Assembly: GCF_000711795.1 (NCBI RefSeq)
Contig: NZ_KL543977.1
Coordinates: forward strand, 62,001 to 126,000
Direction of reading: 5' to 3'
DNA from: Vibrio pacinii DSM 19139
GTDB lineage: Bacteria; Pseudomonadota; Gammaproteobacteria; Enterobacterales; Vibrionaceae
DNA length: 64,000 nt
Shown: one piece after another, positions 46,088 to 55,692 of the stretch
Numbering within the stretch: the first letter of the stretch is position 1
Layout: every line of letters begins with the position of its first letter
Made by a program: the position numbers and the translations under genes
The notes under the pieces: generated by a model
The model's input: the letters and a program-made list of their open reading frames with translations, nothing else
Told to the model about the DNA's origin: nothing
The model's database searches: none

Positions 46088-46861
46088 TTATAGAATTTGA
46101 TTGAGTTGTTCGATTACGTCACTGGTTTTGACGTGGAGTAAGTAGCTGTAGCCGAGAAACGCGCCACTCCATAGCACGACAAAGCCTACAAATATCGACC
46201 ACAAAGGCACCTGCTTACTCAATTTGTACTTAGAACGCACCACATGCTCAGTGGCGCTCGTGAGCTGAGCAATATCGGCCTCATTATCTCGATTAAGCAA
46301 TTTGTGCAACTGACTAATAACTTTCTCACGCTCAATCTTCCCTGATTCAATCACGCGATATTTGCCTTCGAAACCAAGTACTAAACATTGATAGATGAAT
46401 TCAAGTAACGGTTTGTACTGTTCAGGTTCAGCTTCAAGACGCTTAAGGATGGTAAAAACTTTTTCGCCTCCCCACGTTTCATTATGAAAGCGCGATAGCA
46501 TGGAATGCTCTGCCCATACTGTTGATGCGCCCCACGACGTTCCCATCACAGACTCGTCCAAAAACGTACACAGAATGTAGCGATAAGCCATTAACACCGC
46601 GTGTTCATAACCAAGCTCCGTGAGCTCAATTTCAATGGTTTTGATCTCTTCTACGGTCTGCTCATAAATGGCTTCAATATTGTCACACTCAGCCAGTTGG
46701 CGAACTCGCAGTGCCAAACCAAGCAGCGGGGTCGCCGCATCAATCAATGGGTTATTCAAACTGCCGCGCATCTGAAACCAGTAGTCCTGGTCATGATTGA
46801 TTCTCTCGACATCATCAAATAGCAAACTGCTGTATTTACTGTCTTTTTTATTGATATCCAT
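46088..46861 (-). CDS. tssL: T6SS membrane complex subunit TssL (VasF, DotU family)
   Basis: 257 residues. The DotU cytoplasmic domain has NPLIDAATPLLGLALRVRQL near the N-terminus and YILCTFLDESVMGTSWG and NETWGGEKVFTILKRLE as its most conserved blocks. One C-terminal membrane helix (VPLWSIFVGFVVLWSGAFLG) anchors it, with a short periplasmic tail. There is no peptidoglycan-binding extension, so it depends on other subunits for cell-wall anchoring. It starts 2 bp after the tssK stop. Confidence 0.95.
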   Translation of the reverse strand: MDINKKDSKYSSLLFDDVERINHDQDYWFQMRGSLNNPLIDAATPLLGLALRVRQLAECDNIEAIYEQTVEEIKTIEIELTELGYEHAVLMAYRYILCTFLDESVMGTSWGASTVWAEHSMLSRFHNETWGGEKVFTILKRLEAEPEQYKPLLEFIYQCLVLGFEGKYRVIESGKIEREKVISQLHKLLNRDNEADIAQLTSATEHVVRSKYKLSKQVPLWSIFVGFVVLWSGAFLGYSYLLHVKTSDVIEQLNQIL

Positions 46862-46863
46862 GC

Positions 46864-48198
46864 TTAACTCCTGATTGCCCAGAACTGCAGATCGAGTTCT
46901 TCAAATGCCGCTGCCACGTGGAACGCAAAACCACTAGAGTGCTGAAGCATACTCCAGGCACTACTGGTCTTATCCAATTGGTAATAGGTATAACCCGCGT
47001 GATAAGGAAGCTGACGTGGTGCAACTGGCAACGCAACCAGAGGGACACCAGGCAATTGCAGTGAAATAAGCTCACGGATTTTCTCAACAGACGAAACTTT
47101 GGTTTGCTGAGTGAATTGACGACGCAGCTCATCCATTGGCATACGCGCCTTAACAGCGATAATAAAGTCAGCGTTCGCCATCAACTGTGGATCTTGAATT
47201 GGCGCGACCATCAAGCCGTACTTACGTTTATCTAACTGAATGGATACCGCTCTCGGTTCAAGTACCACACTGAGCGACTGACGTAGATTACGGATCAAAG
47301 GCCAGAACGACTCCGTTGGCATATCATGGTTATAGCTAACGGTTTTCGGTGGCAGACGGCTTTCGTCGGTAAAGGTCGCTAGTTCACCAGCCACTGTTGA
47401 CAGGCATTCAAACAAGCGCTCTGGGTGGAGACTACGTAACTCTGCCAAATGTTGCATCTGCGGCTGTAAGCGGTTTAGAGCTTGCAGCAACATAAAGTCA
47501 GACACATCCGCAACACCACCTTGTGATGGTGAACTAATACGCTGAGCAATATTCTTGGCGCGTTCACGCATCAGACCTGAAATTTCATTAACAAAACGGT
47601 GCAAAGCTACATTACCGACCACATTGAGGTGACACGGAATAAAATCGGCGTCCATCACCACACTGCCATCTGGACGTTTTTCTAAAATGCGACCGACCGC
47701 CATTGACGCATACGCGCTACGATCTTCTTTCTCAAGCATCAATTGAATGCGCATCGGTGACACATCAATGGTCGTCATGTCGCCTTGTACGGTATGGACA
47801 TCACGAACTTCAAGACGGCGGCTTTCATAGCGCCCTGTGCCTTGAACTTCTGGCCAGTTAACCTCCATTAAGGACTCACTACGCAGCGGAATTGCTAGGT
47901 AAACCAGTTGATTTGCTAGCGATGCATCTTCTATTTCTAACGCGTCAGGCAGTGTATCTTCTTGAGGAATACGAAACGCAGTACCGTCAGGCATAATGCC
48001 AACAGCACGTTCAATCGCGATACGACCGAAAGAGAGGTATTCTGGGTTTAACGAGAATTCTGACACACCATATAGATAACGACTCACCGAACTCATGCGT
48101 TCGTCGATATAGTATTCTGTGTATCTTTGCTGCTGTTGGAAGTGCTGAGGCTTTATAAATAAGCCCTCATTCCAAATAACACGATTGCGTGCAAACAT
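46864..48198 (-). CDS. tssK: T6SS baseplate protein TssK (VasE)
   Basis: 444 residues, the family norm. It starts with the conserved VIWNEGLFIKPQHFQQQQRYTEYY, which is virtually diagnostic of TssK. Later blocks include VYLAIPLRSESLMEV, FIPCHLNVVG, the LLQALNRLQPQMQHL helix and FLAVKA-type FIIAVKARMPMDELRRQFT. TssK is a trimer connecting the baseplate (TssEFG) to the TssM/TssL membrane complex; its fold resembles phage receptor-binding proteins. The gap to tssJ is 5 bp. Confidence 0.96.
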   Translation of the reverse strand: MFARNRVIWNEGLFIKPQHFQQQQRYTEYYIDERMSSVSRYLYGVSEFSLNPEYLSFGRIAIERAVGIMPDGTAFRIPQEDTLPDALEIEDASLANQLVYLAIPLRSESLMEVNWPEVQGTGRYESRRLEVRDVHTVQGDMTTIDVSPMRIQLMLEKEDRSAYASMAVGRILEKRPDGSVVMDADFIPCHLNVVGNVALHRFVNEISGLMRERAKNIAQRISSPSQGGVADVSDFMLLQALNRLQPQMQHLAELRSLHPERLFECLSTVAGELATFTDESRLPPKTVSYNHDMPTESFWPLIRNLRQSLSVVLEPRAVSIQLDKRKYGLMVAPIQDPQLMANADFIIAVKARMPMDELRRQFTQQTKVSSVEKIRELISLQLPGVPLVALPVAPRQLPYHAGYTYYQLDKTSSAWSMLQHSSGFAFHVAAAFEELDLQFWAIRS

Positions 48199-48203
48199 CT
48201 TGT

Positions 48204-48683
48204 CTATTCCACCTTTTCCAACTTCACGTCGTATTCATCTAGAAGCATCAAAAGGTGATACTCCCTGCCTTTGTTTAGTACTTTGACCGCTTTCTTCCAC
48301 TCACTCAGCTCAATATCGGAGAAGTTCGCCATGATGCCGATATAATTAGTCTCTTCATCGACTTCGATCTGATTGACGAATTTAAACTGCCCTGGCATCA
48401 AGACGTAGTCATAGCTTTTGACGAAATTACTTTTCAGTGCTTTCTCATAATCCGCTTTCAACTGGTCATAACTTGATGACATAAACATCGAGTCGTCCAC
48501 CAGCTCAAACACTTGAATTTCGACTGGTGATGCCTGGCCCCAAAGACTCGGATTAACGTCATCACCTGCGACAATACTGAACGTCACTTTGGTCGGTAAC
48601 AGCGTAGGATCGTAACGCTCCGGTTCGCTGCTACACGCAGTGAGGATCACAGTGAGAAAGCCCATCCATAACAGATTTCTCAC
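48204..48683 (-). CDS. tssJ: T6SS outer-membrane lipoprotein TssJ (VasD)
   Basis: 159 residues from a GTG at 48683, with GGAG eight bases before it. The signal MRNLLWMGFLTVILTAC ends with the lipobox LTAC (Cys17), and Ser at +2 predicts outer-membrane sorting. A transthyretin-like beta sandwich follows, with NPSLWGQASPVEIQVFEL, the variable loop around DSMFMSSSYDQL and VLMPGQFKFVNQIEV, as in TssJ. It anchors the periplasmic end of TssM. The short gaps on both sides (2 bp to vasC, 5 bp to tssK) indicate tight coupling. Confidence 0.94.
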   Translation of the reverse strand: MRNLLWMGFLTVILTACSSEPERYDPTLLPTKVTFSIVAGDDVNPSLWGQASPVEIQVFELVDDSMFMSSSYDQLKADYEKALKSNFVKSYDYVLMPGQFKFVNQIEVDEETNYIGIMANFSDIELSEWKKAVKVLNKGREYHLLMLLDEYDVKLEKVE

Positions 48684-48685
48684 GC

Positions 48686-50158
48686 CTAAAACTCCAGTTG
48701 CTTCTCGCGAATCTTCTTGTCGTACGCTTGCTCAAAAATTTCCCAGAACAATTTTTCAAAGCCTTGTTGGCGATGTGAGGTCAGCTCTTGGTAATAATTG
48801 CAGTACATATTCCACGCCCAGGCGTCTGTGTCGTGGGCAGTATCTTGATGAGATCGCTTGTAGTTTTGGAAACGACGTTGCAGCACCTGTGGCGAAAATG
48901 CGCCAAGAATCTGGTTTAACGCTTCACCAGTAGCATGTTGCATCGCTTCATTGTGCGCTTGAACATTACGTAAGCTTTCTGCAATGGCTGCCGGCGCCGA
49001 CAAATGCACGGCACTTTTCTCTGCGTCATACAAGGTTTTGATTGTCTCTTGGTAAGACAAACCTAAACGCAACGGGTTATCTTCAATCGGCTGCAAATTA
49101 CGGTTCAAGGTGCCAAATCGGCCGTTACAGACCTGTTGATGTAAATCAAGCAACCCTTGAATACACGCTTGTAACGATTCACCCATTTCTTGCGAGAGCA
49201 TGTGCATGCGCTCAATATCATCCGTTTGATCAACTTGTACGCCTAAACCATTGAGCATCGGCCCGGTCAATAGGTGACCACCTGTTGCTGACTGGCTGTG
49301 ATTCGTACTTGGTTCTGGTTGAATGCTTTTTGCTACTTCTTCCTCTAGCAAATCTAATGTCTGCTCGTCCATTTGGAGGCCCTCTGAAACGTTGTCGTGA
49401 GTTATCTGTTGTTGTGATTCAAGCTGATTAGCTTGTTCAATATGGGTTTGTTGCATCGGTTTGCTCGGCGCTGCTGCTTTCTTGCCAAAGCCAAAGCTAA
49501 GAATGCGTTTCAGCGTCATTGATGAGCTAATTTCATTATCACTGTCTGCTTGCACGGTAAAATTCGGCGTACGCAGGGTTAAATCTTCTTCAGGAACAAT
49601 CGAGCGCTGCTCGTCTTCCCTTGCCGTTTCAAGTTGACCGTCAATCAGTGACTCTTGCTCGCTGCCGATCATAAGTTCATCAAGCGCCGCTAATGGCTCG
49701 GTGCTGATTTCGCTCTCTTGCTCATCCTCTGTGTCGATATCGAACGTATCATCGGCAAGCAAGTCAGTACTTGTTTCTTCAAATAATTGGCTCAATGGAC
49801 CCGCAGTGTGATCTTCTTCGTACTCACCTAACATTACTCGCAGTTGGTAAGGACCAATGTTGATGTGGTCTTTGTGAACCATTTTCGCCAGCAATCCTTT
49901 GCCGATCGGCATTTCGGTCCCATTAACGAATGTCTCGCCACTTAAGTCACGCAGACAGAAGGCACCATCAAACATCAACACTTCACAGTGCTCACTTTTA
50001 ACTTGACCCTGACCATCTTTGAGCAGCCATTTACTGTGTGACCCAGAGCCAATAATGCCGCCGGACTTGTCCCACTGCATCGCAGCAGAAAGGCCTGATT
50101 CCAGTCGCTGTGCGTTTATCACTATCAAGGTGAGATTAGGTTGAGCCGAAGAATCCAT
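48686..50158 (-). CDS. vasC: T6SS FHA-domain protein VasC (TagH)
   Basis: 490 residues. The N-terminal FHA domain (about 20-110) carries GSGSHSKWLLKDGQGQVKSEH, a short CEVLMFDGAFCLRDLSGETFVNG block and LRVMLGEYE, which matches phosphothreonine-binding FHA folds. The middle, about 120-300, is acidic and probably disordered (EDEQESEISTEP, many Gln). The C-terminal VasC/TagH domain has LQACIQGLLDLHQQV and ALNQILGAFSPQVLQRRFQN, and ends in the conserved WEIFEQAYDKKIREKQ. V. cholerae VCA0112 has the same position. FHA proteins of T6SS are linked to phosphorylation control or baseplate assembly; no kinase gene (ppkA) is present in this cluster. Confidence 0.92.
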   Translation of the reverse strand: MDSSAQPNLTLIVINAQRLESGLSAAMQWDKSGGIIGSGSHSKWLLKDGQGQVKSEHCEVLMFDGAFCLRDLSGETFVNGTEMPIGKGLLAKMVHKDHINIGPYQLRVMLGEYEEDHTAGPLSQLFEETSTDLLADDTFDIDTEDEQESEISTEPLAALDELMIGSEQESLIDGQLETAREDEQRSIVPEEDLTLRTPNFTVQADSDNEISSSMTLKRILSFGFGKKAAAPSKPMQQTHIEQANQLESQQQITHDNVSEGLQMDEQTLDLLEEEVAKSIQPEPSTNHSQSATGGHLLTGPMLNGLGVQVDQTDDIERMHMLSQEMGESLQACIQGLLDLHQQVCNGRFGTLNRNLQPIEDNPLRLGLSYQETIKTLYDAEKSAVHLSAPAAIAESLRNVQAHNEAMQHATGEALNQILGAFSPQVLQRRFQNYKRSHQDTAHDTDAWAWNMYCNYYQELTSHRQQGFEKLFWEIFEQAYDKKIREKQLEF

Positions 50159-50160
50159 TG

Positions 50161-51177
50161 TTATTGCCTTACTTGTATTAATACACTTTTCTCTTGTGAA
50201 CTGGTGCCAAGAAATGATGTCCAGCCAAGTGCAATACCCGACTGTTCGCCCAATACGAAATCAGGGGCTTCATCGTCATCCATAGTCAGCTCCAAGTCGT
50301 ATGCCATTTGCTCACGTAATATAAATTCAACCAGTTTGCATAGCGGTTCAAACTCTTGTCCTGATGGTAAAAAGTCAGAGAACTTACTGCGCGATAGTTG
50401 GCGAATACAGATCGTAAACTTACCGTTGCAGTCAATAATCGATTCACCCACCATGCTGGTCACGCCCAGTTGTGAATTTGCTTTACCCAAGGTCGTTTGC
50501 TGAGCCGGGTCAATCAGCACTTTACGTCGCGTCCATTGGCGAATTTCAACATCGTCCAAATCAAAACAGTGGGCAATGATCCCAGACACCACTTGCGGCG
50601 AGCGACTTCGCCCTGCCAACGTGCCTGAGTAAGCCAACATCTTGCACCAGTTGATTGGCGTATCACCGCGCAAATCAGGCGAACCTAAGCCAACAAGTGA
50701 CAGTAATTGAGCGGAAAAATCGTCCTGAGCGTCAGGTTGAAAACGCACAAAATAGCGATACTTACGCCAAATTCGGTACACCAGATTGATTAGTCGGTTG
50801 TTAAAAAAGTCGAAAAATGGCTGCTTAAAACCACCTGGCTCTTCGTTTAATAATTGTTCGACCACAAACCCTGGTAGTGGTGATTGCGCTCCTGACAAAC
50901 CAAAGAAATTAGTCAGCATGACCAAACGTTGGTCATCCCGCTTATCAAGCCGACTGACATCCGACGGTGAAAAGCCGAGACTCGGGTTGCCACTAAATAC
51001 CAATTTGCACTGGCGCTCCCAATCGTCATTTTCCGGATTTAATTCAAATAGCTTTTGCAGCAACTCAACCAGCTGATAAAAGTTGTAGTCATGAACGTCT
51101 TGTGGCAACACGGCCTCAACGGTTTGACCCAACTCATCCGCTAAATGAGTGGTTGCATCCCCGTCTGAGTACCCCAT
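50161..51177 (-). CDS. tssG: T6SS baseplate protein TssG (VasB)
   Basis: 338 residues. Conserved TssG features: YNFYQLVELLQKLFEL near the start, LVFSGNPSLGFSPSDVSRL, MLTNFFGLSGAQSPLPGFVVEQLL, PFFDFFNNRLINLVYRIWRKYRY, and the RGDTPINWCKMLAYSGTLAGRSRSPQVVSGII region. One TssG binds two TssF in the baseplate wedge. Its start lies 37 bp inside the tssF coding sequence, a clear overlap suggesting coupled translation at a fixed ratio. Confidence 0.95.
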   Translation of the reverse strand: MGYSDGDATTHLADELGQTVEAVLPQDVHDYNFYQLVELLQKLFELNPENDDWERQCKLVFSGNPSLGFSPSDVSRLDKRDDQRLVMLTNFFGLSGAQSPLPGFVVEQLLNEEPGGFKQPFFDFFNNRLINLVYRIWRKYRYFVRFQPDAQDDFSAQLLSLVGLGSPDLRGDTPINWCKMLAYSGTLAGRSRSPQVVSGIIAHCFDLDDVEIRQWTRRKVLIDPAQQTTLGKANSQLGVTSMVGESIIDCNGKFTICIRQLSRSKFSDFLPSGQEFEPLCKLVEFILREQMAYDLELTMDDDEAPDFVLGEQSGIALGWTSFLGTSSQEKSVLIQVRQ

Positions 51178-52910
51178 GTGTACCTCTCTTGATTGGTGGT
51201 ATTGACCACATTAAGCTCATGAAATGAGTTAATGCTGGCGTATAAAGCAAAGAAATGACTCAACACGGTGCCAAATAGGAACAAATCACCTTCTGAGCCA
51301 AAACCTGATTGGTCGATGTATAAGGTGGATTGCAACCCACGCACCGGCAGTCCACGCAATACCTTATCCAGTGGCTTAGATTCTATTTTCTGAATCGCTG
51401 CGAGCCGCTGCCTAGAAACCCGCTCGGCTTGGCGATCAACCAAAGCACGAAAATCATAAGCACGTAACACACTGCTTAATGCGTCTTTAGATAACAGCGA
51501 TAAATAGTTAAGCGACAAGTTGGAAATCAAGGTCCACAATAAACTTCCATCTAACACTGGGCGCAGCGACTGCGAAGGCACAGATAAATTGGCGAACGTG
51601 GCAAATGGCGGTGACGTATCGGTGGGTAGGCAAATATCTCCCACACCGAGTTCTAGTGGCAGCAGTCGGTTAGTGCAGTTGAGCTTAATCGAGACCGCTT
51701 CATCAACATCAAATGAGACCGTTTCATCACTGCGGACAAACGAGATAAAGGAATCAAAACCATCACCACGAATACTCTCTTTAACGCGAGTGCGGTAATA
51801 GAGGGCATTACGATTACGCACTCGCTCAACTTCGTGCTGGAAGCTTTCAAACGAGGAATAGACACGTTTTGCACCACGAACCCGCTTACCTTCACTAGCT
51901 GAGTCTTGCCAACCCGTTACCGCCTCGACATTGAAAACTTCATAATGCGATGGGTAACGGCTTGACGGCGCAATACGATATTCAGATTGACGGCCGGACA
52001 ACGCAATAGGATCAGCATCGTGTTCAAATAAATTGATAATCGGGGTGCAATAAAGCTGAAAATTGTCTTTCTGAACCCGAACATCTGCGGGGAGCGTTTT
52101 GGAGAAATGCAGCTGGATAGAAAACGTCCCAGTGACATTTTTCGGGATTGCTCGGTCAAGCCCTACCAAGTCAAAGAAATGAAATGCCTCAGGAAATGAC
52201 AAGTATTCTTGCAAGACACGATAACCTTCATAGACGTTGGTTGGGTAAGGGAGTAGAGCATCGTCACTATCAAAACCTACGGTTTTAAAACAGCCTTCAT
52301 CAAGTGGAAACTGAGTGCCATTGACATCAATGGTGACCTTGTCCAAGTAGTGATTAAGCCACAGGTAGATCATCTGTGAGCTGTACTTATCGCCACCCAG
52401 ATAAAAGCGCAGGCCATCAAGCAGTGCACTGCCTACTGTGGTGTCTCCTAACATCTCAAGTGATAGGTCAATTGTGGTTGCTTCGCGGGTGTGTTGCGCT
52501 CTAACATCAGTGCATGTTAATGGGTAAAGATCGACACTACGACAGGTGCTAAAGTGACATTTAGTGCCAAAAACTGGCTTACTGTCTACCTGAGTGCCTT
52601 TAGCAATCACCTGCTTTTCACTAACACTTTTATCTGGTTTAAAAGCCAAAATAGTCATGCTTGGGATAGGCCTTAAGTAGTTAGGCCAAAGCATGTTGAT
52701 CATTGAGTGAGTGAGTTCAGGGAATTCATCCTCGACTTTTTCTCGCAAACGCGCCGTGAGAAAAGCAAACCCTTCAAGCAGTCTTTCGACATCCGGGTCC
52801 ATTGTTCTACCGTGCAAGAATCGAGAGAGCTGAGGGTGAATTTCGGTAAATTCACGCCCTTGCTCTTTGAGAAAAGCCAGTTCCTCTCTGAAATACTTGT
52901 CTTGAGTCAT
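51141..52910 (-). CDS. tssF: T6SS baseplate protein TssF (VasA)
   Basis: 589 residues, the usual size. The N-terminus YFREELAFLKEQGREF, then HPQLSRFLHGRTMDPDVERLLEGFAFLTARLREKVEDEFPELTHSMINMLWP, is diagnostic of VCA0110/TssF. Further conserved are HFFDLVGLDRAIP, the CTPIINLFEHDADPI strand, and the C-terminal LYIDQSGFGSEGDLFLFG. It forms the baseplate wedge with TssG and TssE and contacts VgrG. It begins 5 bp after tssE and overlaps tssG by 37 bp. Confidence 0.96.
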   Translation of the reverse strand: MTQDKYFREELAFLKEQGREFTEIHPQLSRFLHGRTMDPDVERLLEGFAFLTARLREKVEDEFPELTHSMINMLWPNYLRPIPSMTILAFKPDKSVSEKQVIAKGTQVDSKPVFGTKCHFSTCRSVDLYPLTCTDVRAQHTREATTIDLSLEMLGDTTVGSALLDGLRFYLGGDKYSSQMIYLWLNHYLDKVTIDVNGTQFPLDEGCFKTVGFDSDDALLPYPTNVYEGYRVLQEYLSFPEAFHFFDLVGLDRAIPKNVTGTFSIQLHFSKTLPADVRVQKDNFQLYCTPIINLFEHDADPIALSGRQSEYRIAPSSRYPSHYEVFNVEAVTGWQDSASEGKRVRGAKRVYSSFESFQHEVERVRNRNALYYRTRVKESIRGDGFDSFISFVRSDETVSFDVDEAVSIKLNCTNRLLPLELGVGDICLPTDTSPPFATFANLSVPSQSLRPVLDGSLLWTLISNLSLNYLSLLSKDALSSVLRAYDFRALVDRQAERVSRQRLAAIQKIESKPLDKVLRGLPVRGLQSTLYIDQSGFGSEGDLFLFGTVLSHFFALYASINSFHELNVVNTTNQERYTWGTQTGMQPLI

Positions 52911-52915
52911 AATCC

Positions 52916-53353
52916 CTAAATCACTCGATATTGTCTGTTTTGGTCCAAAAGCAAACTGATGTGAACGCGGTCGTGAATTGCATCGCTATTAATTTGTGCC
53001 GTTATTCTGAACTGCAGCGACAACGGACTGAATCTGTCCGTCTCAGCAATGACTTCAATGTTCTTGAGTCTCGGCTCAAAATTATGTAAGCAGTTTTGAA
53101 TCGCTAACTTGACCTTTAGCGACAGATCTAAGGTGTCTAGCGTGGCATCATTGAAATCAATCAATCCCAAACTCGGCGAACTTTGTGCCCCACCAACACG
53201 TGTATTTAAGATCTTGGAAACGTTACCTTTAATTGAGTTGAGAACATCATTTGGCTCTGGGCCTTGTGTTAAAGAAACGTTCTTAGCGTTGGCTTCTAAG
53301 CGTTCAAAGAAGCCAACACCGAACGTACTTTCTTCAGGAGCAAAGTACGTCAT
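52916..53353 (-). CDS. tssE: T6SS baseplate protein TssE (gp25-like)
   Basis: 145 residues. The T4 gp25-like fold is seen in FFERLEANAKN at the start, LNTRVGGAQSSPSLGLIDFND in the middle, and the sheath-initiation segment with NFEPRLKNIEVI (the conserved EPR motif that nucleates TssB/C polymerisation). It lies 5 bp after tssC and 5 bp before tssF. Single copy; essential for sheath assembly in model systems. Confidence 0.94.
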   Translation of the reverse strand: MTYFAPEESTFGVGFFERLEANAKNVSLTQGPEPNDVLNSIKGNVSKILNTRVGGAQSSPSLGLIDFNDATLDTLDLSLKVKLAIQNCLHNFEPRLKNIEVIAETDRFSPLSLQFRITAQINSDAIHDRVHISLLLDQNRQYRVI

Positions 53354-53358
53354 GATGG

Positions 53359-54831
53359 TTATGCCTGATCTAATCGGCCAACCAGTGACAATTCAAAGTT
53401 TGCACCCATGTACTTGAAGTGAGGACGGACAGAAAGAGAAACTTGGTACCAACCTGGATTACCATCCACATCAGCCACTTCAATCTTCGCTGCACGTAAT
53501 GGACGACGACTACGAACATCTGCTGGTGGGTTCTCTTGGTCAGCCACAAACTGCTTGATCCAAGTATTCAACTCACGCTCTAAATCTTGACGCTCTTTCC
53601 ATGAACCGATCTGCTCGCGCTGCAGTACTTTAATGTAGTGAGCAAGGCGGTTAATGATCATCATGTAAGGTAGCTGAGTACCCAACTTGTAATTGGTTTC
53701 CGCTTCTTTCCCTTCTTTAGTATTAGGGAAGATTTTCGGCTTCTGGATTGAGTTTGCCGAGAAGAACGCTGCATTATCGCTGCCTTTACGCATTGTTAGG
53801 GCGATAAAGCCTTCTTCTGCTAATTCAAACTCTTTACGGTCAGTAATGAGGACTTCGGTTGGGATCTTCGCCTGAAGCGCACCCATTGACTCGAACACGT
53901 GGACAGGAAGATCTTCAACAGCACCGCCACTTTGTGGGCCAATGATGTTTGGACACCAGCGGTATTTGGCAAAACTGTCGGTTAAACGTGTCGCAAACGC
54001 GAAAGCAGTGTTGCCCCAAAGGTAGTGTTCATGAGACTGAGAAACACTCTCTGCGTAGTTAAATGACTTAATTGGGTTTTCAGTTGGGTCATAAGGTACA
54101 CGCAAAAGGAAACGCGGCGCTGCCAAACCTAAGTAACGTGCATCTTCAGATTCACGAAGTGAACGCCATTTGGTGTACTTCGGGCTTTCAAAGATAGATT
54201 TAACATCTTTAATATTTGGTAATTCTTCGAACGAATCAATACCGAAAAACTCTGGGCCAACGCTTGAGATAAAGGGAGCATGAGCCATAGCTCCGAGTGA
54301 CCCCATGTATTGAAGTAACTTCATATCAGGTGTTGATGGCGTAAAGCTAAAGTTACCCACAATCGCACCTGTCGGTTCGCCACCAAACTGGCCATAGCCC
54401 GACGAATATACATGTTTGTATAATCCTGACTGGGTGGTTTCTGGTGCAAACTCAAAGTCTTCAAGTAGCTCTTCTTTAGTCACGTGAAGAAGATCAATTT
54501 TGTTGTTCTCACCAAAATCGGTACGATCAACCAGTAGTTTTAATCCACGCCATGACGATTCCATCTGTTGGAATTTTTCGTCATGGAGAATTTCATCCAT
54601 CTGAGCGCTGATTTTTTTATCTAACTCAACCAACATTTGGTCAACGAGAGATTTATTCACGGCTTCGTCAGTTTGTTGCGAGCCAATGAGGTTCTCAATA
54701 AACGCAGCGACGCCTTTTTTGGCAATATCGTAGCCTTCTTCACTTGGCGCAATTTTCGTTTGTGCCATGATTTCATCTAGTAAGCCGCCTTCAGCTAACT
54801 GGGGTCTTTCTAGTACCGTTTCTGTAGACAT
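53359..54831 (-). CDS. tssC: T6SS contractile sheath large subunit TssC (VipB)
   Basis: 490 residues, equal in length to V. cholerae VipB (492). Characteristic blocks: MESSWRGLKLLVDRTDFGENNKIDLLHVTKEEL, YGQFGGEPTGAIVGNFSF, LRESEDARYLGLAAPRFLLRVPY, WGNTAFAFATRLTDSFAKYRWCPNIIGPQSGG, and the C-terminal QVSLSVRPHFKYMGANFELSLVG strand that interlocks sheath subunits. With TssB it builds the contractile sheath. It lies 52 bp after tssB on the same strand. Confidence 0.97.
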   Translation of the reverse strand: MSTETVLERPQLAEGGLLDEIMAQTKIAPSEEGYDIAKKGVAAFIENLIGSQQTDEAVNKSLVDQMLVELDKKISAQMDEILHDEKFQQMESSWRGLKLLVDRTDFGENNKIDLLHVTKEELLEDFEFAPETTQSGLYKHVYSSGYGQFGGEPTGAIVGNFSFTPSTPDMKLLQYMGSLGAMAHAPFISSVGPEFFGIDSFEELPNIKDVKSIFESPKYTKWRSLRESEDARYLGLAAPRFLLRVPYDPTENPIKSFNYAESVSQSHEHYLWGNTAFAFATRLTDSFAKYRWCPNIIGPQSGGAVEDLPVHVFESMGALQAKIPTEVLITDRKEFELAEEGFIALTMRKGSDNAAFFSANSIQKPKIFPNTKEGKEAETNYKLGTQLPYMMIINRLAHYIKVLQREQIGSWKERQDLERELNTWIKQFVADQENPPADVRSRRPLRAAKIEVADVDGNPGWYQVSLSVRPHFKYMGANFELSLVGRLDQA

Positions 54832-54883
54832 CAGGTATTTCCTAATCCATTAAATGACGAATGTTGTTAGTTAGTCTCTTGTT

Positions 54884-55381
54884 CTATTTTGGCTCTTCGC
54901 CAACGATGCTGAGCTCTTCAAGTAATTTGTCGCGTGACTCCTGAGAGTGCAGCAGTTCTTGCAGACGTTCGCGGAACGCAGGGATATTGCCAAGAGGACC
55001 TTTCAGAGCCACAAGCGCTTCGCGCAGTTCAATCAACTTGTTAAGCTCTGGGACTTGACTTGCAATTGAATCTGGAGAGAAGTCAGCAAGTGAATTGAAA
55101 CTCAGCTCAACAGGAAGTTCTGCATTTTCGTCGTCGCTTAACTTACTCGCTACCGAGGTAGACAAGCTAAGTTCACTTTCACGCATCACTGACTCAAAGT
55201 TGTTTTTATCAACTGAAACGGTACTACGCTCTTCGACAGGTGTTTCTTCGGTATGGCCTTTAAAGTCACCGACTACTAATGTTTTTAGTGGCAGTTCAAC
55301 TTCAGCCTGAGCATCGCCGGTAGCAGGAATATATTTAATATTAATCCGCTCTTTAGGAGCAACGCTTCCTTCCTTAGACAT
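54884..55381 (-). CDS. tssB: T6SS contractile sheath small subunit TssB (VipA)
   Basis: 165 residues from the ATG at 55381, giving MSKEGSVAPKERINIKY, the same start as V. cholerae VipA. A TTG two codons earlier is less likely. The conserved hydrophobic core is LPLKTLVVGDFKG, and the region VPELNKLIELREALVALKGPLGNIPAFRERLQ includes the ClpV-exposed helix groove formed with TssC. It pairs with TssC in 1:1 helices. The 310-bp gap upstream separates it from the Sel1-like gene and probably contains its own promoter. Confidence 0.97.
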   Translation of the reverse strand: MSKEGSVAPKERINIKYIPATGDAQAEVELPLKTLVVGDFKGHTEETPVEERSTVSVDKNNFESVMRESELSLSTSVASKLSDDENAELPVELSFNSLADFSPDSIASQVPELNKLIELREALVALKGPLGNIPAFRERLQELLHSQESRDKLLEELSIVGEEPK

Positions 55382-55692
55382 AATCAAAGTTCTCCGATAT
55401 TAATTAAATGGATGGTGGTATTTATGACAAAAGAACCCCGAACCTATATTTTCCAATACAGGCTAATTATTCTTTTTATCAAATATTTTTATTTACGCTT
55501 ATTTGGTCGATAAGATAATCATAATTAAATTATCGATTGCTGATAAAAGTTATGGAATAGACATCACACATAACCCTTAACAACACTAAATGAGGGAATA
55601 AGTTATTACGAACCAAGTAAATCAGTCTTTAGGACCACTCTTAAAGTTGATCCTTGCCATAATATCTAACCCTAAATTCATTCTTTTATGAC
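55382..55692. other. Upstream region of tssB with inverted repeat
   Basis: About 310 bp, AT-rich, between the Sel1-like gene stop and tssB, both leftward. It probably includes the main sheath-operon promoter and contains an inverted repeat, TCGATAA / TTATCGA (55507-55536), described separately. No good -24/-12 site was found. Confidence 0.5.
55507..55536. promoter_or_regulatory. Inverted repeat upstream of tssB (possible operator)
   Basis: Arms TCGATAA (55507-55513) and TTATCGA (55530-55536) with a 16-bp AT-rich centre that itself contains GATAAT and ATTAT. It lies about 130 bp before the tssB start. It loosely resembles quorum-sensing LuxR/HapR-type or Fur-type sites but matches neither well. 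Confidence 0.4.

Noticed and set aside
55514..55534. Fur box (GATAAT ... ATTATC) upstream of tssB
   Set aside because: Arms are separated by 9 bp instead of the 7 bp of the 19-bp Fur consensus; kept only as a generic inverted repeat.
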